From Flavobacterium sedimenticola (lineage in GTDB: Bacteria; Bacteroidota; Bacteroidia; Flavobacteriales; Flavobacteriaceae): a stretch of 64,000 nt of DNA. This document shows positions 35,476-44,886 of the stretch, piece by piece (positions within the stretch are counted from its first letter, which is position 1; each line of letters begins with the position of its first letter). A program made the translations under genes and the position numbers. The stretch lies in assembly GCF_030053345.1 (NCBI RefSeq), contig NZ_JASGBP010000005.1:62001-126000 (forward strand), in the 5' to 3' direction. Under the pieces are notes generated by a model. That model did no database searches and was not told the DNA's origin. It was given only the letters and a program-made list of their open reading frames with translations.

Positions 35476-35742
35476 TTATAAGGCGTTGATTTTTTCAACC
35501 AATTGATTAGCAGTTTGTTCTAACTCGGCGTTAATTTGCTTGAAATGGGCCTTTTTGTTCTCCACATTTTTGGCGTTTACTTTAGTAATCAAAGCATCAA
35601 AAGAAGCGATGGCTTCATCAATGATTGCATTGCTTTGATCTGACGGTTTTCCGGTAGTGGTCATTTCATGAATGTAAACCGCTTCAATAATATCTCCTAA
35701 TACAAAGTTGATGTCTTTTTTTAAATTCTTAACACTTGCCAT
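35476..35742 (-). CDS. Small helical protein of unknown function
   Basis: 88 residues, predicted all alpha, no signal peptide or cysteine. It begins MASVKNLKKDINFVLGDIIE and is rich in Lys, Glu and Asn with a heptad-like C-terminal half. I do not recognise a named family. It has its own well-formed promoter (35767-35796), wedged directly behind the manA stop, which supports it being a real gene. Confidence 0.75.
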   Translation of the reverse strand: MASVKNLKKDINFVLGDIIEAVYIHEMTTTGKPSDQSNAIIDEAIASFDALITKVNAKNVENKKAHFKQINAELEQTANQLVEKINAL

Positions 35743-35766
35743 GTTCTTATTATTTTAAAATTTCGA

Positions 35767-35796
35767 CAAAAGTACGGCAAAACTTTAAAACCGCAA
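35767..35796 (-). promoter_or_regulatory. Promoter of the 88-residue gene
   Basis: TTG (35794-35796), 19 bp, TACTTTTG (35767-35774) on the minus strand. It starts at the very base after the manA coding region. Confidence 0.8.
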
Positions 35797-36759
35797 CTAC
35801 GAAATGTAAATTTCCAGTAACGAAGCTTGTCCGCTCAACTGAAAATCGGTCAGTGCTGCCGGCAATAGCACCGTGCTCCCTATACCGTAGCGATAGGAAT
35901 CGCCATTCACATTGAGACTGAAATCGCCTTCCACACACATGAACACACAAAACGAGTCGGTTGTTTTGGTCTTGGAAAAAGTATCATTGAGCTTGATGAA
36001 ATTGGTGGTAAAATAAGGACATTGTATCACTTGATTGGACACATTTTCCTGTTTTTCATACCACCGTTGGGCTTCTGTTTTCTCATAGTTTAAAGCTTCC
36101 AAAGCCAAATCCACGTGCAACTCACGGGTATTTCCGTTGGCGTCAACGCGGTCAAAATCATATACGCGATACGTAATGTCAGAAGTTTGTTGGATTTCGG
36201 CAATTACAATTCCGGCTCCGAGCGCGTGAATCGTTCCGGTGTTTAGCATAAACACGTCGCCGGGTTGCACTTTTTTGGTATCCAGAATAGCCAGAAGGGT
36301 TTTGTTGTTTAAATGCGTAAGATATTCTTCCGGAGAAGATTTTTCTTTGAAACCCACTATTAATCGGGCATTCTCATCGGCTTGCAACACATACCACATT
36401 TCGGCTTTACCAAAAGAATTGTGCCGCTTTTGAGCCAATGCATCATTAGGATGCACCTGAATGGATAAATCTTGCCGCGCATCCAAATATTTGAATAATA
36501 ACGGAAATTGTTTTCCGAATTGGGCATACACTTTTGTCCCTAAAATTTCATTCGGATACTCATCGATTAATTCATTGAGTGTTTTTCCTTTAAAATGTCC
36601 GTTCGCTACCACACTAACATCATTCGCAACAGTAGAAATTTCCCAACTTTCACCGGTAATTTCAGAAGCTATGGACTTGTTCAAAAGGGTTTTCAATTTG
36701 GTTCCTCCCCAAATCCGCTCTTTCAGAATCGGCTCAAATTGTAACGGGTAAAATAGCAT
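35797..36759 (-). CDS. manA: Mannose-6-phosphate isomerase, class I
   Basis: 320 residues from ATG 36759. It interconverts mannose 6-phosphate and fructose 6-phosphate, feeding GDP-sugar synthesis. The cupin zinc site shows as SIQVHPND, EMWYVL and NTGTIHALGAGI. The first residues (YPLQFEPILKERIWGG) are the family hallmark. A longer start at TTG 36777 is unlikely. It lies 20 bases after bcp in the idi-queD-bcp-manA run. It could support the exopolysaccharide genes further along, but that is inference. Confidence 0.93.
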   Translation of the reverse strand: MLFYPLQFEPILKERIWGGTKLKTLLNKSIASEITGESWEISTVANDVSVVANGHFKGKTLNELIDEYPNEILGTKVYAQFGKQFPLLFKYLDARQDLSIQVHPNDALAQKRHNSFGKAEMWYVLQADENARLIVGFKEKSSPEEYLTHLNNKTLLAILDTKKVQPGDVFMLNTGTIHALGAGIVIAEIQQTSDITYRVYDFDRVDANGNTRELHVDLALEALNYEKTEAQRWYEKQENVSNQVIQCPYFTTNFIKLNDTFSKTKTTDSFCVFMCVEGDFSLNVNGDSYRYGIGSTVLLPAALTDFQLSGQASLLEIYIS

Positions 36760-36779
36760 GCTTTGATTTTTTGACAAAC

Positions 36780-37229
36780 TTACATTGTTTTCAGCATTTG
36801 CAGTGCTTTTTGAATGTGAATTTTCCCCGACATGCTATTGAATACCAGTTGTACGATTCCTTTTTTATCAATTACATAGGTGACTCTGCCGGGTAGTAAA
36901 CCGAACAAATCATTGGGAACACCAAATAATTTTCGCAACTTCTTATCGGAATCCGACAACAAGAGGAAAGGCAAACGATATTTCGAGGCAAATTTTTGAT
37001 GGGATTTCGCAGAGTCGCTGCTTACGCCGATGACTTCAGCCCCTAAGGCTTTGAAATCTTCATACTGATCGCGGAACGAACACGCTTGTACGGTACACAC
37101 CCGAGTATCATCTTTAGGATAAAAATAAATGACGAGTGCTTTCCCGTCATAATGCTTACTGTCAAAAGGATTGCCGTGACTGTCAACAGCAATAAAATGA
37201 GGCAGTGTATCTCCAACTTGTAATCCCAT
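36780..37229 (-). CDS. bcp: Thioredoxin-dependent peroxiredoxin, BCP/PrxQ type
   Basis: 149 residues. The peroxidatic Cys lies in PKDDTRVCTVQACSFRDQY, keeping the P-x3-T-x2-C motif. The second Cys five residues later (QACSF) is the PrxQ-type resolving Cys. It reduces hydrogen peroxide and organic hydroperoxides. Its ATG shares a base with the queD stop (TGATG), so the two are translationally coupled. Confidence 0.92.
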   Translation of the reverse strand: MGLQVGDTLPHFIAVDSHGNPFDSKHYDGKALVIYFYPKDDTRVCTVQACSFRDQYEDFKALGAEVIGVSSDSAKSHQKFASKYRLPFLLLSDSDKKLRKLFGVPNDLFGLLPGRVTYVIDKKGIVQLVFNSMSGKIHIQKALQMLKTM

Positions 37230-37639
37230 CACGATCCTTTATAGGTGACAAAATTTCGGGGAGTTTCGTATAAAACCACTTCCAAATCTTTATCCGAATC
37301 GATATGAGGCCGCAATTTGTTCCAAATGACAACCACTATGTTTTCGGCCGTCGGATTCAAATGAGTAAATTCAGGCACATCTAAGTTGAGATTCTTGTGA
37401 TCGAAAGCATTTTCGATGTGTTCCTTTATCAGATCCGATAAAATCTTTACATCGATGACATAACCGGTTTCCGAATCAATCGCGCCCGTCACCGAAACAA
37501 TCAACTCGTAATTGTGTCCGTGAAAATTAGGATTGTTACACTTCCCGAAAACAGCATCGTTTTGTTCCATCGACCAGTCTTTGCGATACAATCGGTGAGC
37601 AGCGTTAAAATGGGCTTTGCGGGAAACGGTAACTCTCAT
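37229..37639 (-). CDS. queD: 6-carboxytetrahydropterin synthase family protein
   Basis: 136 residues. The zinc ligands are in HFNAAHR and HGHNYEL, the catalytic Cys in GKCNNPNFHGHNY, and the Asp/His pair in AFDHKNLN. The C terminus (VVLYETPRNFVTY) has the substrate-binding Glu. This is the QueD/PTPS fold, which makes the preQ0 precursor for queuosine or acts in pterin metabolism. Without other que genes nearby, QueD is favoured by sequence only. Confidence 0.9.
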   Translation of the reverse strand: MRVTVSRKAHFNAAHRLYRKDWSMEQNDAVFGKCNNPNFHGHNYELIVSVTGAIDSETGYVIDVKILSDLIKEHIENAFDHKNLNLDVPEFTHLNPTAENIVVVIWNKLRPHIDSDKDLEVVLYETPRNFVTYKGS

Positions 37640-37664
37640 TGGGTTGTAAATTATACGTTGTATA

Positions 37665-38192
37665 TTAAAGTTTGTGCTCTTCTAAATAATGATAAAACTC
37701 ATCAAAGATAATCTTGAACCAAACGGTGTAACTATCCGGATTTTGAATCATGTCTTGGCGTACGGCTTCAATACACATCCATTTCCAACTTTCCACTTCT
37801 TCCGGATTAATGTTGGGTTCATCATTGTAATATCCAATCATGACATGATCGAGTTCGTGCTCGGTCAAACCGTTGTCAAAAGGAGCCTTGTAAATAAAGT
37901 GAAACAATTCTTTCAGTTCGGTTTTAAAACCCATCTCTTCATACAATCTGCGGGTTCCGGCCTCGATGTTGGTTTCGCCTTCGCGTTGATGGCTACAACA
38001 AGTATTGGTCCACAATAAAGGAGAATGATACTTGTGGTGCGCGCGTTGTTGCAACATGATTTCGTTTTTGCTATTGAGCACAAACACCGAAAAGGCTCGG
38101 TGCAATACCGCTTTTTCGTGCGCTTCCAATTTATTCATTAACCCAATCGGTTCATCTTGTTCATTAACCAAGATTACTTTTTCTTCTGTCAT
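37665..38192 (-). CDS. idi: Isopentenyl-diphosphate delta-isomerase, type 1
   Basis: 175 residues, Nudix fold. The catalytic Cys is in LLWTNTCCSHQREGE, the metal and Glu residues in YEEMGF and LTEHELDHVMIG. It interconverts IPP and DMAPP for isoprenoids (quinones, carotenoids, the undecaprenyl carrier). A TATTTTTG element at 38210-38217 lies about 18 bases upstream. It starts the run idi-queD-bcp-manA, whose members have no shared pathway. Confidence 0.95.
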   Translation of the reverse strand: MTEEKVILVNEQDEPIGLMNKLEAHEKAVLHRAFSVFVLNSKNEIMLQQRAHHKYHSPLLWTNTCCSHQREGETNIEAGTRRLYEEMGFKTELKELFHFIYKAPFDNGLTEHELDHVMIGYYNDEPNINPEEVESWKWMCIEAVRQDMIQNPDSYTVWFKIIFDEFYHYLEEHKL

Positions 38193-38323
38193 AGCCTACA
38201 ATAATCGTTCAAAAATACGAAAAAAAATCAGCACCTATAATTCCGCCCGTAGAACAACCGTTAAACTTTCCTTAAATCACGGCAATTTGTAATCTACCGG
38301 ACATTTCGACTCGTATTTAGCTG

Positions 38324-38331
38324 TAAATTTG
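38324..38331 (+). promoter_or_regulatory. -7 element of the msrBA fusion gene
   Basis: TAAATTTG matches TAnnTTTG and lies 22 bases before ATG 38354. A TTT rather than TTG sits 17 bp upstream. Confidence 0.5.
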
Positions 38332-38353
38332 TATTGGATTTAAAACAAGTACT

Positions 38354-39445
38354 ATGTCAAAATCTGTGATTATCTTTATCGTTTTATGGCCGCTTTTCAT
38401 GTTACAGGCGTGCGGTCAAAACAATCCTAATAACACCAAAACTTCTGCTATGGAAAATGTGATTTCAAAACCGGAAAACCCGTATTATTCGAATACCGAT
38501 ACAACCAAATTGGTTTTAACCGATGAACAATGGCGCCAAGTATTGTCGGCCGATTTGTATGCGGTAGCACGACAAGCCGATACCGAAAGAGCATTTACCG
38601 GAACCATGTGGAAAAACGAAACCAAAGGCACTTATTACTGCGCCGCATGCGGATTGAAACTTTTTAAATCGGATCAAAAGTTTGTGAGCAGCTGCGGATG
38701 GCCGAGCTTTTTTGAACAAGACAATAAGAAAAGTATATGGTTCAAAGACGATTACTCCTATGGGATGCATCGCATAGAAGCCCTTTGCGGACGATGTGAC
38801 AGCCACTTAGGTCATTTATTTGATGACGGTCCGGCGCCCACCGGCAAAAGATATTGTATGAACGCTATTTCGTTAGATTTTGTACCCGATGCTGCGGCAT
38901 CAAAAGGCAATACCGATACTATTGTACTTGGTGGTGGCTGCTATTGGTGTGTGGAAGCCGTATACGAACAATTGGATGGTGTGGAAAAAGTCGTTTCGGG
39001 TTTCTCGGGCGGCACCGTAATCAACCCAAGTTATGAAGAAGTGTGTACCGGAACCACCGGCGCGGCGGAAGTAGTGGAAATTACGTATGACAAATCGAAA
39101 ACCAACTTGGATGAAATTTTTAAAGTATTCTTTACGGTTCACGACCCGACCACTTTAAACCGTCAAGGCGCTGATGTCGGCACGCAATACCGTTCGGTCA
39201 TTTTTTATAAAAACGAGGAACAAAAGAAAGCCGCGCAAAGCGTCATAGCCGAGTTGAACAAAGAAGTATACAACAACCGAATCGTGACTACTTTGGAACC
39301 CTTTCAAGCTTTTTACAAAGCCAAGGATTACCACCAAAATTACTATCAAAACAACCAAAAGCAACCGTATTGCCAATTGGTCATCCAACCGAAATTAGAG
39401 AAATTTGAAAAAGTTTTTAAAAACCGATTGAAAAAGAATAATTGA
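38354..39445 (+). CDS. Bifunctional methionine sulfoxide reductase MsrB-MsrA, lipoprotein
   Basis: 363 residues. A lipoprotein signal (FMLQACGQ) sends it to the envelope. Residues about 50-180 are MsrB: zinc pairs CAAC and CGRC, CGWPSFF, and the catalytic Cys in RYCMNAISLDF. Residues about 190-355 are MsrA: catalytic Cys in GGGCYWCVEAVYEQ, then VSGFSGG and GADVGTQYRS. It repairs both R and S sulfoxides of methionine in exported proteins. The order B-A is the reverse of some PilB-like fusions, which are A-B. Single gene with its own promoter and a terminator behind it. Confidence 0.94.
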   Translation: MSKSVIIFIVLWPLFMLQACGQNNPNNTKTSAMENVISKPENPYYSNTDTTKLVLTDEQWRQVLSADLYAVARQADTERAFTGTMWKNETKGTYYCAACGLKLFKSDQKFVSSCGWPSFFEQDNKKSIWFKDDYSYGMHRIEALCGRCDSHLGHLFDDGPAPTGKRYCMNAISLDFVPDAAASKGNTDTIVLGGGCYWCVEAVYEQLDGVEKVVSGFSGGTVINPSYEEVCTGTTGAAEVVEITYDKSKTNLDEIFKVFFTVHDPTTLNRQGADVGTQYRSVIFYKNEEQKKAAQSVIAELNKEVYNNRIVTTLEPFQAFYKAKDYHQNYYQNNQKQPYCQLVIQPKLEKFEKVFKNRLKKNN

Positions 39446-39446
39446 C

Positions 39447-39476
39447 AAAAAAAGCCTCTCGATGGAGAGCCTTTTT
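39447..39476. terminator. Bidirectional terminator
   Basis: CTCTC (39456-39460), loop GATG, GAGAG (39465-39469). The stem then extends through one C-C mismatch into A/T tracts. It lies between the convergent msrBA and gapN genes. Confidence 0.8.
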
Positions 39477-39479
39477 AAT

Positions 39480-41060
39480 TTATAAAATGTAATCGGTATT
39501 GATAAAATTCGACTCTTTGCTATTGAGCAATTCCTGCAAAATAGCATTGTTGTAGGCATTGTCTTTAGACGCTACAAAAGTCCGAATGGAAAACGAACGC
39601 AAGGCATCGTGGATGCTCAACGTAGCCACCGCCGAGTCTTTTCTTCCCGTAAACGGATACACATCGGGGCCGCGCTGGCAAGCGCTGTTCAAATTTACAC
39701 GACAAACTAAATTGACCAGGGTATCAATTAACGGCGCAATGGTTTTGATGTCTTGCCCAAACAAACTCACCTGTTGTCCGTAATTGGATTCGGCCATATC
39801 ATTCAAGGGTTCCTGAATATCTCTAAAAGTTAGAATCGGAATCACCGGACCGAATTGCTCTTCGTGATAGACGCGCATGGTTTTATTCACCGGAAACAAA
39901 ACCGCCGGAAATATATAATTTTCGGTTCGCTCACCGCCTTTGGCATTGAGGATGTCAGCGCCTTTTTGTAGAGCATCATCGATTAATTCCCGAATGTAAG
40001 CGGGTTTTTCTTTTTCGGGTAACGGCGTTAAAGCCACGCCTTTTTCCCACGGATTTCCAAACGGCAACGCATCTACTTTGGCTGCAAATCGCCGATTGAA
40101 CTCGCTCGCAATCGATTCGTGCACATACAAAACTTTTAAAGCCGTACAACGCTGACCGTTAAACGATAACGTTCCGGTAATGCACTCTTGTATGGCCAAA
40201 TCCAAATCGGCGTCGGGTAAAATAATCGCCGGATTTTTGGCTTCTAATCCTAACACCAATCGCAATCGGTTTTTATTGGGATGCAAATCCTGTAACGCTA
40301 TGGCCGATTTACTGTTGCCTATCAACGCTAAAATATCAATCTTTCCCGATTGCATAATCGGAGCTGCCACGTCGCGACCTCGACCGTACACAATATTGAT
40401 GACGCCTTTCGGGAAACTGGTTTGAAAGGCTTTCAGCAACGGAGAAATCAACAGCACTCCATGCTTAGCCGGTTTGAAAATAACGGTATTGCCCATTATG
40501 ATGGCCGGAATCAATAACGCAAACGTTTCGTTCAACGGATAATTATACGGTCCCAAACACAGCACTACACCCAGCGGTCCGCGACGCACCATGGCGTTTA
40601 CACCCTGACTTTTGGTAAAACGTGCGCTGTCGCGGTCTAATTGTTTGTAATCTTCAATGGTATCGTAGATGTATTCAACGGTTCGGTCGAATTCTTTTTC
40701 CGAATCGACCAACGATTTCCCAATTTCCCACATCAGGTATTTGACTACTTCGCTGCGTGTCGCTTTCATTTGGGTGACAAAATTCTCCATACACTTGATT
40801 CGGTCACCTACTTTCATCGTTGGCCACAAGCCTTGTCCGTTATGATAAGCCGCCACAGCCGCAGCTACAACTTCTCGAGCTTCGGTTTCACCCATGGCGG
40901 GAATAGAACCTAACAGGGTTGGTGCATACGATTCGGTAGCGGAAATGGTAGAAAAAACTTCGGTAATCGGCCCGGTCCATTTTTTAAGTACACCATCAAC
41001 TAAGTAGGTATCTTGATGCACTAACGTATCGATTTGAAATTCGGTTGGTATCGCCTTCAT
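39480..41060 (-). CDS. gapN: NADP-dependent non-phosphorylating glyceraldehyde-3-phosphate dehydrogenase
   Basis: 526 residues, aldehyde dehydrogenase superfamily. The cofactor-binding [17 protein letters not shown], the general-base Glu in [12 protein letters not shown] and the nucleophile Cys in [11 protein letters not shown] are present. The C-terminal [20 protein letters not shown], with its Arg and polar phosphate-binding residues, is the GapN (ALDH11) signature. It oxidises glyceraldehyde 3-phosphate to 3-phosphoglycerate, making NADPH without ATP. It stands alone between terminators. Confidence 0.88.
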   Translation of the reverse strand: MKAIPTEFQIDTLVHQDTYLVDGVLKKWTGPITEVFSTISATESYAPTLLGSIPAMGETEAREVVAAAVAAYHNGQGLWPTMKVGDRIKCMENFVTQMKATRSEVVKYLMWEIGKSLVDSEKEFDRTVEYIYDTIEDYKQLDRDSARFTKSQGVNAMVRRGPLGVVLCLGPYNYPLNETFALLIPAIIMGNTVIFKPAKHGVLLISPLLKAFQTSFPKGVINIVYGRGRDVAAPIMQSGKIDILALIGNSKSAIALQDLHPNKNRLRLVLGLEAKNPAIILPDADLDLAIQECITGTLSFNGQRCTALKVLYVHESIASEFNRRFAAKVDALPFGNPWEKGVALTPLPEKEKPAYIRELIDDALQKGADILNAKGGERTENYIFPAVLFPVNKTMRVYHEEQFGPVIPILTFRDIQEPLNDMAESNYGQQVSLFGQDIKTIAPLIDTLVNLVCRVNLNSACQRGPDVYPFTGRKDSAVATLSIHDALRSFSIRTFVASKDNAYNNAILQELLNSKESNFINTDYIL

Positions 41061-41154
41061 AAAAATGATTTTTTATAAAATTACGCTTTTGCCGAAAACC
41101 ACCGACCATGGCTCAGATAAAGAAATTAACTAAAACGATGTAACTGAAAACTTT

Positions 41155-43437
41155 TTAAAAAGAAACTCTGAAAAATACATTCGGCATGATGCCCAAGGAA
41201 TAAAATTCGCGTTCCGCATAGCGCGGATTGGAAAAATCGGACAAGTTAGCGTATTGTCGCTCCAACTCTTTACTGATGAGAACATTGCGATTGTAAAGAT
41301 TGTAAACCGAAACCCCAATTTTAAAATGAGTGCCTTTTACCGTTTGAAGTTGATAAACCGCCGAAACATCCAAACGATGGTAGTCGGGTAATCGCTTGGC
41401 ATTGTACGCCGAAATTTCTCCGTTGCCATCAATCGAACTGAACGGTTTTCCGCTGTGCCAAAACCAACCGGCGGTAAACAAAAAGCGGCTCCATTTTTTA
41501 TTGAAAGCCAAGGTAAAATGATGTTTGATATCGGCATTGGAAGAAAAATACGCTCCGTTGTTTAAGGTTTGAAAACGGTTTTGTGAATCTTGATAGGTAT
41601 ATGTAATCCAAGTACGCCAAGTGGCAGCGCTTTTCTGCAACAGCACATCAACACCTTTCGTAAAACCTTTCCCACGGTGGATGTTGTTGTCATTCTGACC
41701 CAAAAATCCCAACGTAAACGACGTAATTCCGGTAATATTTTTATAATAGGCATCAATATCCAACAACCAATTGTTTTTCTTGAAAATAAATCCACTGCTG
41801 AACTGATTGGACTTCTGAACCGGATATTCCGAGTTATCGGAAAGTACCCAAACATAATTCTCTAAACTCAAATCGTTTGCAGCATCTTCGCGAACCTGAC
41901 TTAACACTTGACTTCTGCGCTCATAAGAAGCTTGCCAAATCAGCGGCTCAGCGATGTTCTTTTGCAATAAAAACCGCGGTTCAAAACTCGAAACGTTCAT
42001 TTGACTGTAAAAATTGTAACGCAAGCCCGGTTGAAAATGCCAACTGCCTTTGTTTTTCTTGTATTGAACAAAACCGGCATGTGTAATGTTGTACAAGTGT
42101 TTCAAACTCAAAACAATGCCCAAATCCTGATTGTAACTATTGAATAAATGTGAAATGTCGTTTCCGAAAACCTGATAGCCGAATTCCAATTCTGATGCAT
42201 TAGCCATTTGATAGGCAAAATTCATTTCGACACCCGAATCTACTACCCTATTGAGTTTTTTAAAGGCTTCAAATTTATGGGTTTGATACGCTTGTTTTTT
42301 GAGATAATCAAAACTGTACAACGAATAGAAAATATTGGTTTTCTGAGTCAATTTCGGACTGTATTTCTGAATCCAATGCACACTGAAACCGTAATTCTCA
42401 ATGGTCATTTTTTGGTTGCTGATGCTATCCGTTTCAATGACATTTTGATAATCCAAATTGTTTTGGATAACCAAACCCGATACGGAAATCAAGGTTTTAT
42501 CGCTGGGTTTAAAGTTGAGTTTGGCCGAATAATCGTGAAACCTGAATTGGTTATCACTACCGAAATCACTGAAATTGGTGTTTTGAAAAACTTTATCCTC
42601 CAACTGTGTAAAAGTAGGTGATTGCCACCACTCGGTGATTGATTTTCGTCCGGAAAGTTGCAATCCCAGTTTCTCTTTTACCAAGGGTATTTGCACATAT
42701 GCATCTGCGTTGAGCGCATTGATTCCGGCGTTGGTTTTTACTTTGTCCGCAACGGCAGCTGTCGATTGAATGTCGATAATCCCCGAAACCCGTTCACCAA
42801 ACTTCGAACTGACTCCTTTGTTGTAGTAATACACTGTTTGCTCAATATTGGGATTGATACTCGAAATCATGCCAAATAAATGTCCGGGATGGTACAACCG
42901 AATCCCATCCATCAAAATCAAATTTTGATCGGCTGTTCCGCCACGAATATACAAACCAGTAGCGGTTTCATTCGGACTTTTCACCCCCGGCAATTGCTGC
43001 AACGATTGCAAAATATCAGCATCAGTTATACCGGGAAGTGTTTGTACTTTTTGAGGAGAAATAACATAATACGGATTAGTTTTGCGAATACCTTTGGCTA
43101 AAAACTCTTCGACTAAGACTTCTTTCAACGGAATGATTTCCCGTGTCTCCGATTGATTAATCGAATAAAAGCGTTCGTTGATTTGAATCACTTCCAGGGT
43201 GGATTGTTGCTCAATTTCGGTATTGATTTCGGCTAAAGTATAGTGTTTTTTAACCAAGGTAACTCGGTGGGAAACCACCAGTGAATCGATATAGGAATAT
43301 TTAACCGCAAATGCTTTCTCGATATCGGAAAGCACTTGAGTAAGAGGCGTGTCGGTATAATTAAAAGACTCTTTTTTTTGTGACCACGACCATGACATCC
43401 AGCACAAAAAGAAGCCCAAAATCATTATTTTTTTCAT
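41155..43437 (-). CDS. TonB-dependent receptor with N-terminal STN signalling domain
   Basis: 760 residues with signal peptide (MKKIMILGFFLCWMSWSWSQ). Residues about 22-100 are an STN (secretin/TonB short N-terminal) domain, the part that talks to FecR. The plug follows (LQSLQQLPGVKSPNETATGL, LYIRGGTADQNLILMDGI), then a 22-strand barrel ending in FFRVSF. Domain order and overlap with fecR (ATGA) say it is the outer-membrane sensor and transporter of a FecI/FecR set. There is no SusD partner and no siderophore gene, so the ligand is unknown. Confidence 0.92.
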   Translation of the reverse strand: MKKIMILGFFLCWMSWSWSQKKESFNYTDTPLTQVLSDIEKAFAVKYSYIDSLVVSHRVTLVKKHYTLAEINTEIEQQSTLEVIQINERFYSINQSETREIIPLKEVLVEEFLAKGIRKTNPYYVISPQKVQTLPGITDADILQSLQQLPGVKSPNETATGLYIRGGTADQNLILMDGIRLYHPGHLFGMISSINPNIEQTVYYYNKGVSSKFGERVSGIIDIQSTAAVADKVKTNAGINALNADAYVQIPLVKEKLGLQLSGRKSITEWWQSPTFTQLEDKVFQNTNFSDFGSDNQFRFHDYSAKLNFKPSDKTLISVSGLVIQNNLDYQNVIETDSISNQKMTIENYGFSVHWIQKYSPKLTQKTNIFYSLYSFDYLKKQAYQTHKFEAFKKLNRVVDSGVEMNFAYQMANASELEFGYQVFGNDISHLFNSYNQDLGIVLSLKHLYNITHAGFVQYKKNKGSWHFQPGLRYNFYSQMNVSSFEPRFLLQKNIAEPLIWQASYERRSQVLSQVREDAANDLSLENYVWVLSDNSEYPVQKSNQFSSGFIFKKNNWLLDIDAYYKNITGITSFTLGFLGQNDNNIHRGKGFTKGVDVLLQKSAATWRTWITYTYQDSQNRFQTLNNGAYFSSNADIKHHFTLAFNKKWSRFLFTAGWFWHSGKPFSSIDGNGEISAYNAKRLPDYHRLDVSAVYQLQTVKGTHFKIGVSVYNLYNRNVLISKELERQYANLSDFSNPRYAEREFYSLGIMPNVFFRVSF

Positions 43438-44339
43438 TCCGAAATAATAATTTTCCCGCTACCGGTTTTACTGAATTTTAAATGCAATGGCAAACAAATG
43501 GTTTGCAATGCCACCGTTGGCTCTTTGTGGGTAAAAGTACCCGTAAATTTAATGCTCTCTATGCTTTTCGGGTATTCGACGGTAACGTTATACTGTTTTT
43601 TGAATTGGGCGATAACATAACGCATCGGTACCTTTTTAAAAGTGGACTCCCCTGAAATCCACGATGGTTTCGCATCAGAGACTTCGGCCCAATTTTCCGT
43701 GGTCCCATTGTAAAACCGCACGCTTTCACCCGGCGTCAGAATGGTGGATTTATTTTTCTGCGTCACTTTTACCTTGCCTTCATAGCATTTCACTTCAAAG
43801 AAATCATCAAAAGACATAACATTGAATTTGGTTCCCAAAACGAGTACTTTACCCAACGAAGTTTCAACGGTAAACGGACTGCCTTTTTCGACTTCAAAAA
43901 AAGCTTCTCCTTGGAGTTGTATAGTTCTTTGGTACGCAAAAAGATTACCATACGTTAACGTCGACTTGGCATTTAACAACACTTTAGAATGATCGGTCAG
44001 GGTGATTGCCTTGGTTTGACCAAAATCGGTGGTAATATTATTTTGAGCCATCAAAAAGTGATACAATCCGAAGCAAAGCAGTACAGTTGCGGCAATTGAG
44101 ACGTAGCGCCAAAGCGGAAATACTTTGGGTTGTGGTTGCTTTTTGTTGGCCAGTTTTTGTCGGATGGCATTAAAATTTTGCTCCAAATCGGGCTGCTTTA
44201 TTTCCAATCCGTCGAGGGTGTTTTTTATTTTTTGATAGGCTTCAAAATCTTCCGACGAAACCAATTCTTTTAATTGCGCATCGGTGATTTTATGGGCTAA
44301 CCAATCGGATAAATAGGTTTCATTTTGCGCTTTCATCAT
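43434..44339 (-). CDS. FecR-family anti-sigma factor
   Basis: 301 residues from ATG 44339. The cytoplasmic N-terminal part is about 80 residues, ahead of a single membrane span (VSIAATVLLCFGLYHFLM). The periplasmic FecR domain (FGQTKAITLTDHSKVLLNAK, RTIQLQGEAFFEVEK, FTVETSLGKVLVLGTKFNV) and a C-terminal DUF4974 domain follow. It should hold the ECF sigma factor upstream and release it when the TonB receptor downstream is occupied. A longer TTG start at 44351 overlaps the sigma gene stop and is less likely. Confidence 0.93.
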   Translation of the reverse strand: MMKAQNETYLSDWLAHKITDAQLKELVSSEDFEAYQKIKNTLDGLEIKQPDLEQNFNAIRQKLANKKQPQPKVFPLWRYVSIAATVLLCFGLYHFLMAQNNITTDFGQTKAITLTDHSKVLLNAKSTLTYGNLFAYQRTIQLQGEAFFEVEKGSPFTVETSLGKVLVLGTKFNVMSFDDFFEVKCYEGKVKVTQKNKSTILTPGESVRFYNGTTENWAEVSDAKPSWISGESTFKKVPMRYVIAQFKKQYNVTVEYPKSIESIKFTGTFTHKEPTVALQTICLPLHLKFSKTGSGKIIISE

Positions 44340-44347
44340 ACTTAATT

Positions 44348-44872
44348 TCAAACGTTTTTCACTACTTTTCTCAAAGACAACAAAGCCAAATGCATGCGCT
44401 TTTCCACCGCTTTTACCGACAAATCTAAAGCGGCGGCGATTTCGGTATACGATTGATTGTCAAATCGGTTCATTAAAAATACAGTTCTTTGCTTTTCAGG
44501 CAATTCATTGATGGCTTTTTCCAATTGCGTTTTCAATTCGATTTCTTCCATCAAAAAATCAGGGGACTCTTGATGTGCCGTTTTGGGTTGAAATTGCAAT
44601 TCAAAATGGTTCACTACCTTGCTGTGCTTGATTTTATTTAAAGATAATCGAATGGCCGTAGTATATAAAAAGCTTTTGGCTTGTTCCGGCTTCAGGAGGC
44701 TGCAATTCTCCCAAAGTTTGACAAAAGCACTTTGCGCCACATCTTCGGCATTTTCGATATCACCTCTGAATTGGTAGACCAAAAAGTTGCGCAACACTTT
44801 AAAATTAGTGTCAAACACCGAGCGAAATACCGCTTCGGAACACAGTTTATCTTTCTGACTTTCTTCGTTCAT
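44348..44872 (-). CDS. ECF RNA polymerase sigma factor, FecI-like
   Basis: 174 residues. Region 2 (FLVYQFRGDIENAEDVAQSA, FVKLWEN) and region 4 (LPEKQRTVFLMNRFDNQSYT, EIAAALDLSVKAVEKRM) are complete. The type is the Bacteroidetes sigma-70 family 1 found with FecR. It probably drives its own operon and perhaps the repeat lipoprotein gene upstream. An 11-bp perfect hairpin lies 15 bases before its ATG. Confidence 0.93.
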   Translation of the reverse strand: MNEESQKDKLCSEAVFRSVFDTNFKVLRNFLVYQFRGDIENAEDVAQSAFVKLWENCSLLKPEQAKSFLYTTAIRLSLNKIKHSKVVNHFELQFQPKTAHQESPDFLMEEIELKTQLEKAINELPEKQRTVFLMNRFDNQSYTEIAAALDLSVKAVEKRMHLALLSLRKVVKNV

Positions 44873-44886
44873 AGCTTAAATTACAG

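Noticed and set aside
36780..38192. idi-queD-bcp-manA as a functional pathway
   Set aside because: The genes are close and partly coupled but act in unrelated pathways; this looks like a housekeeping run.
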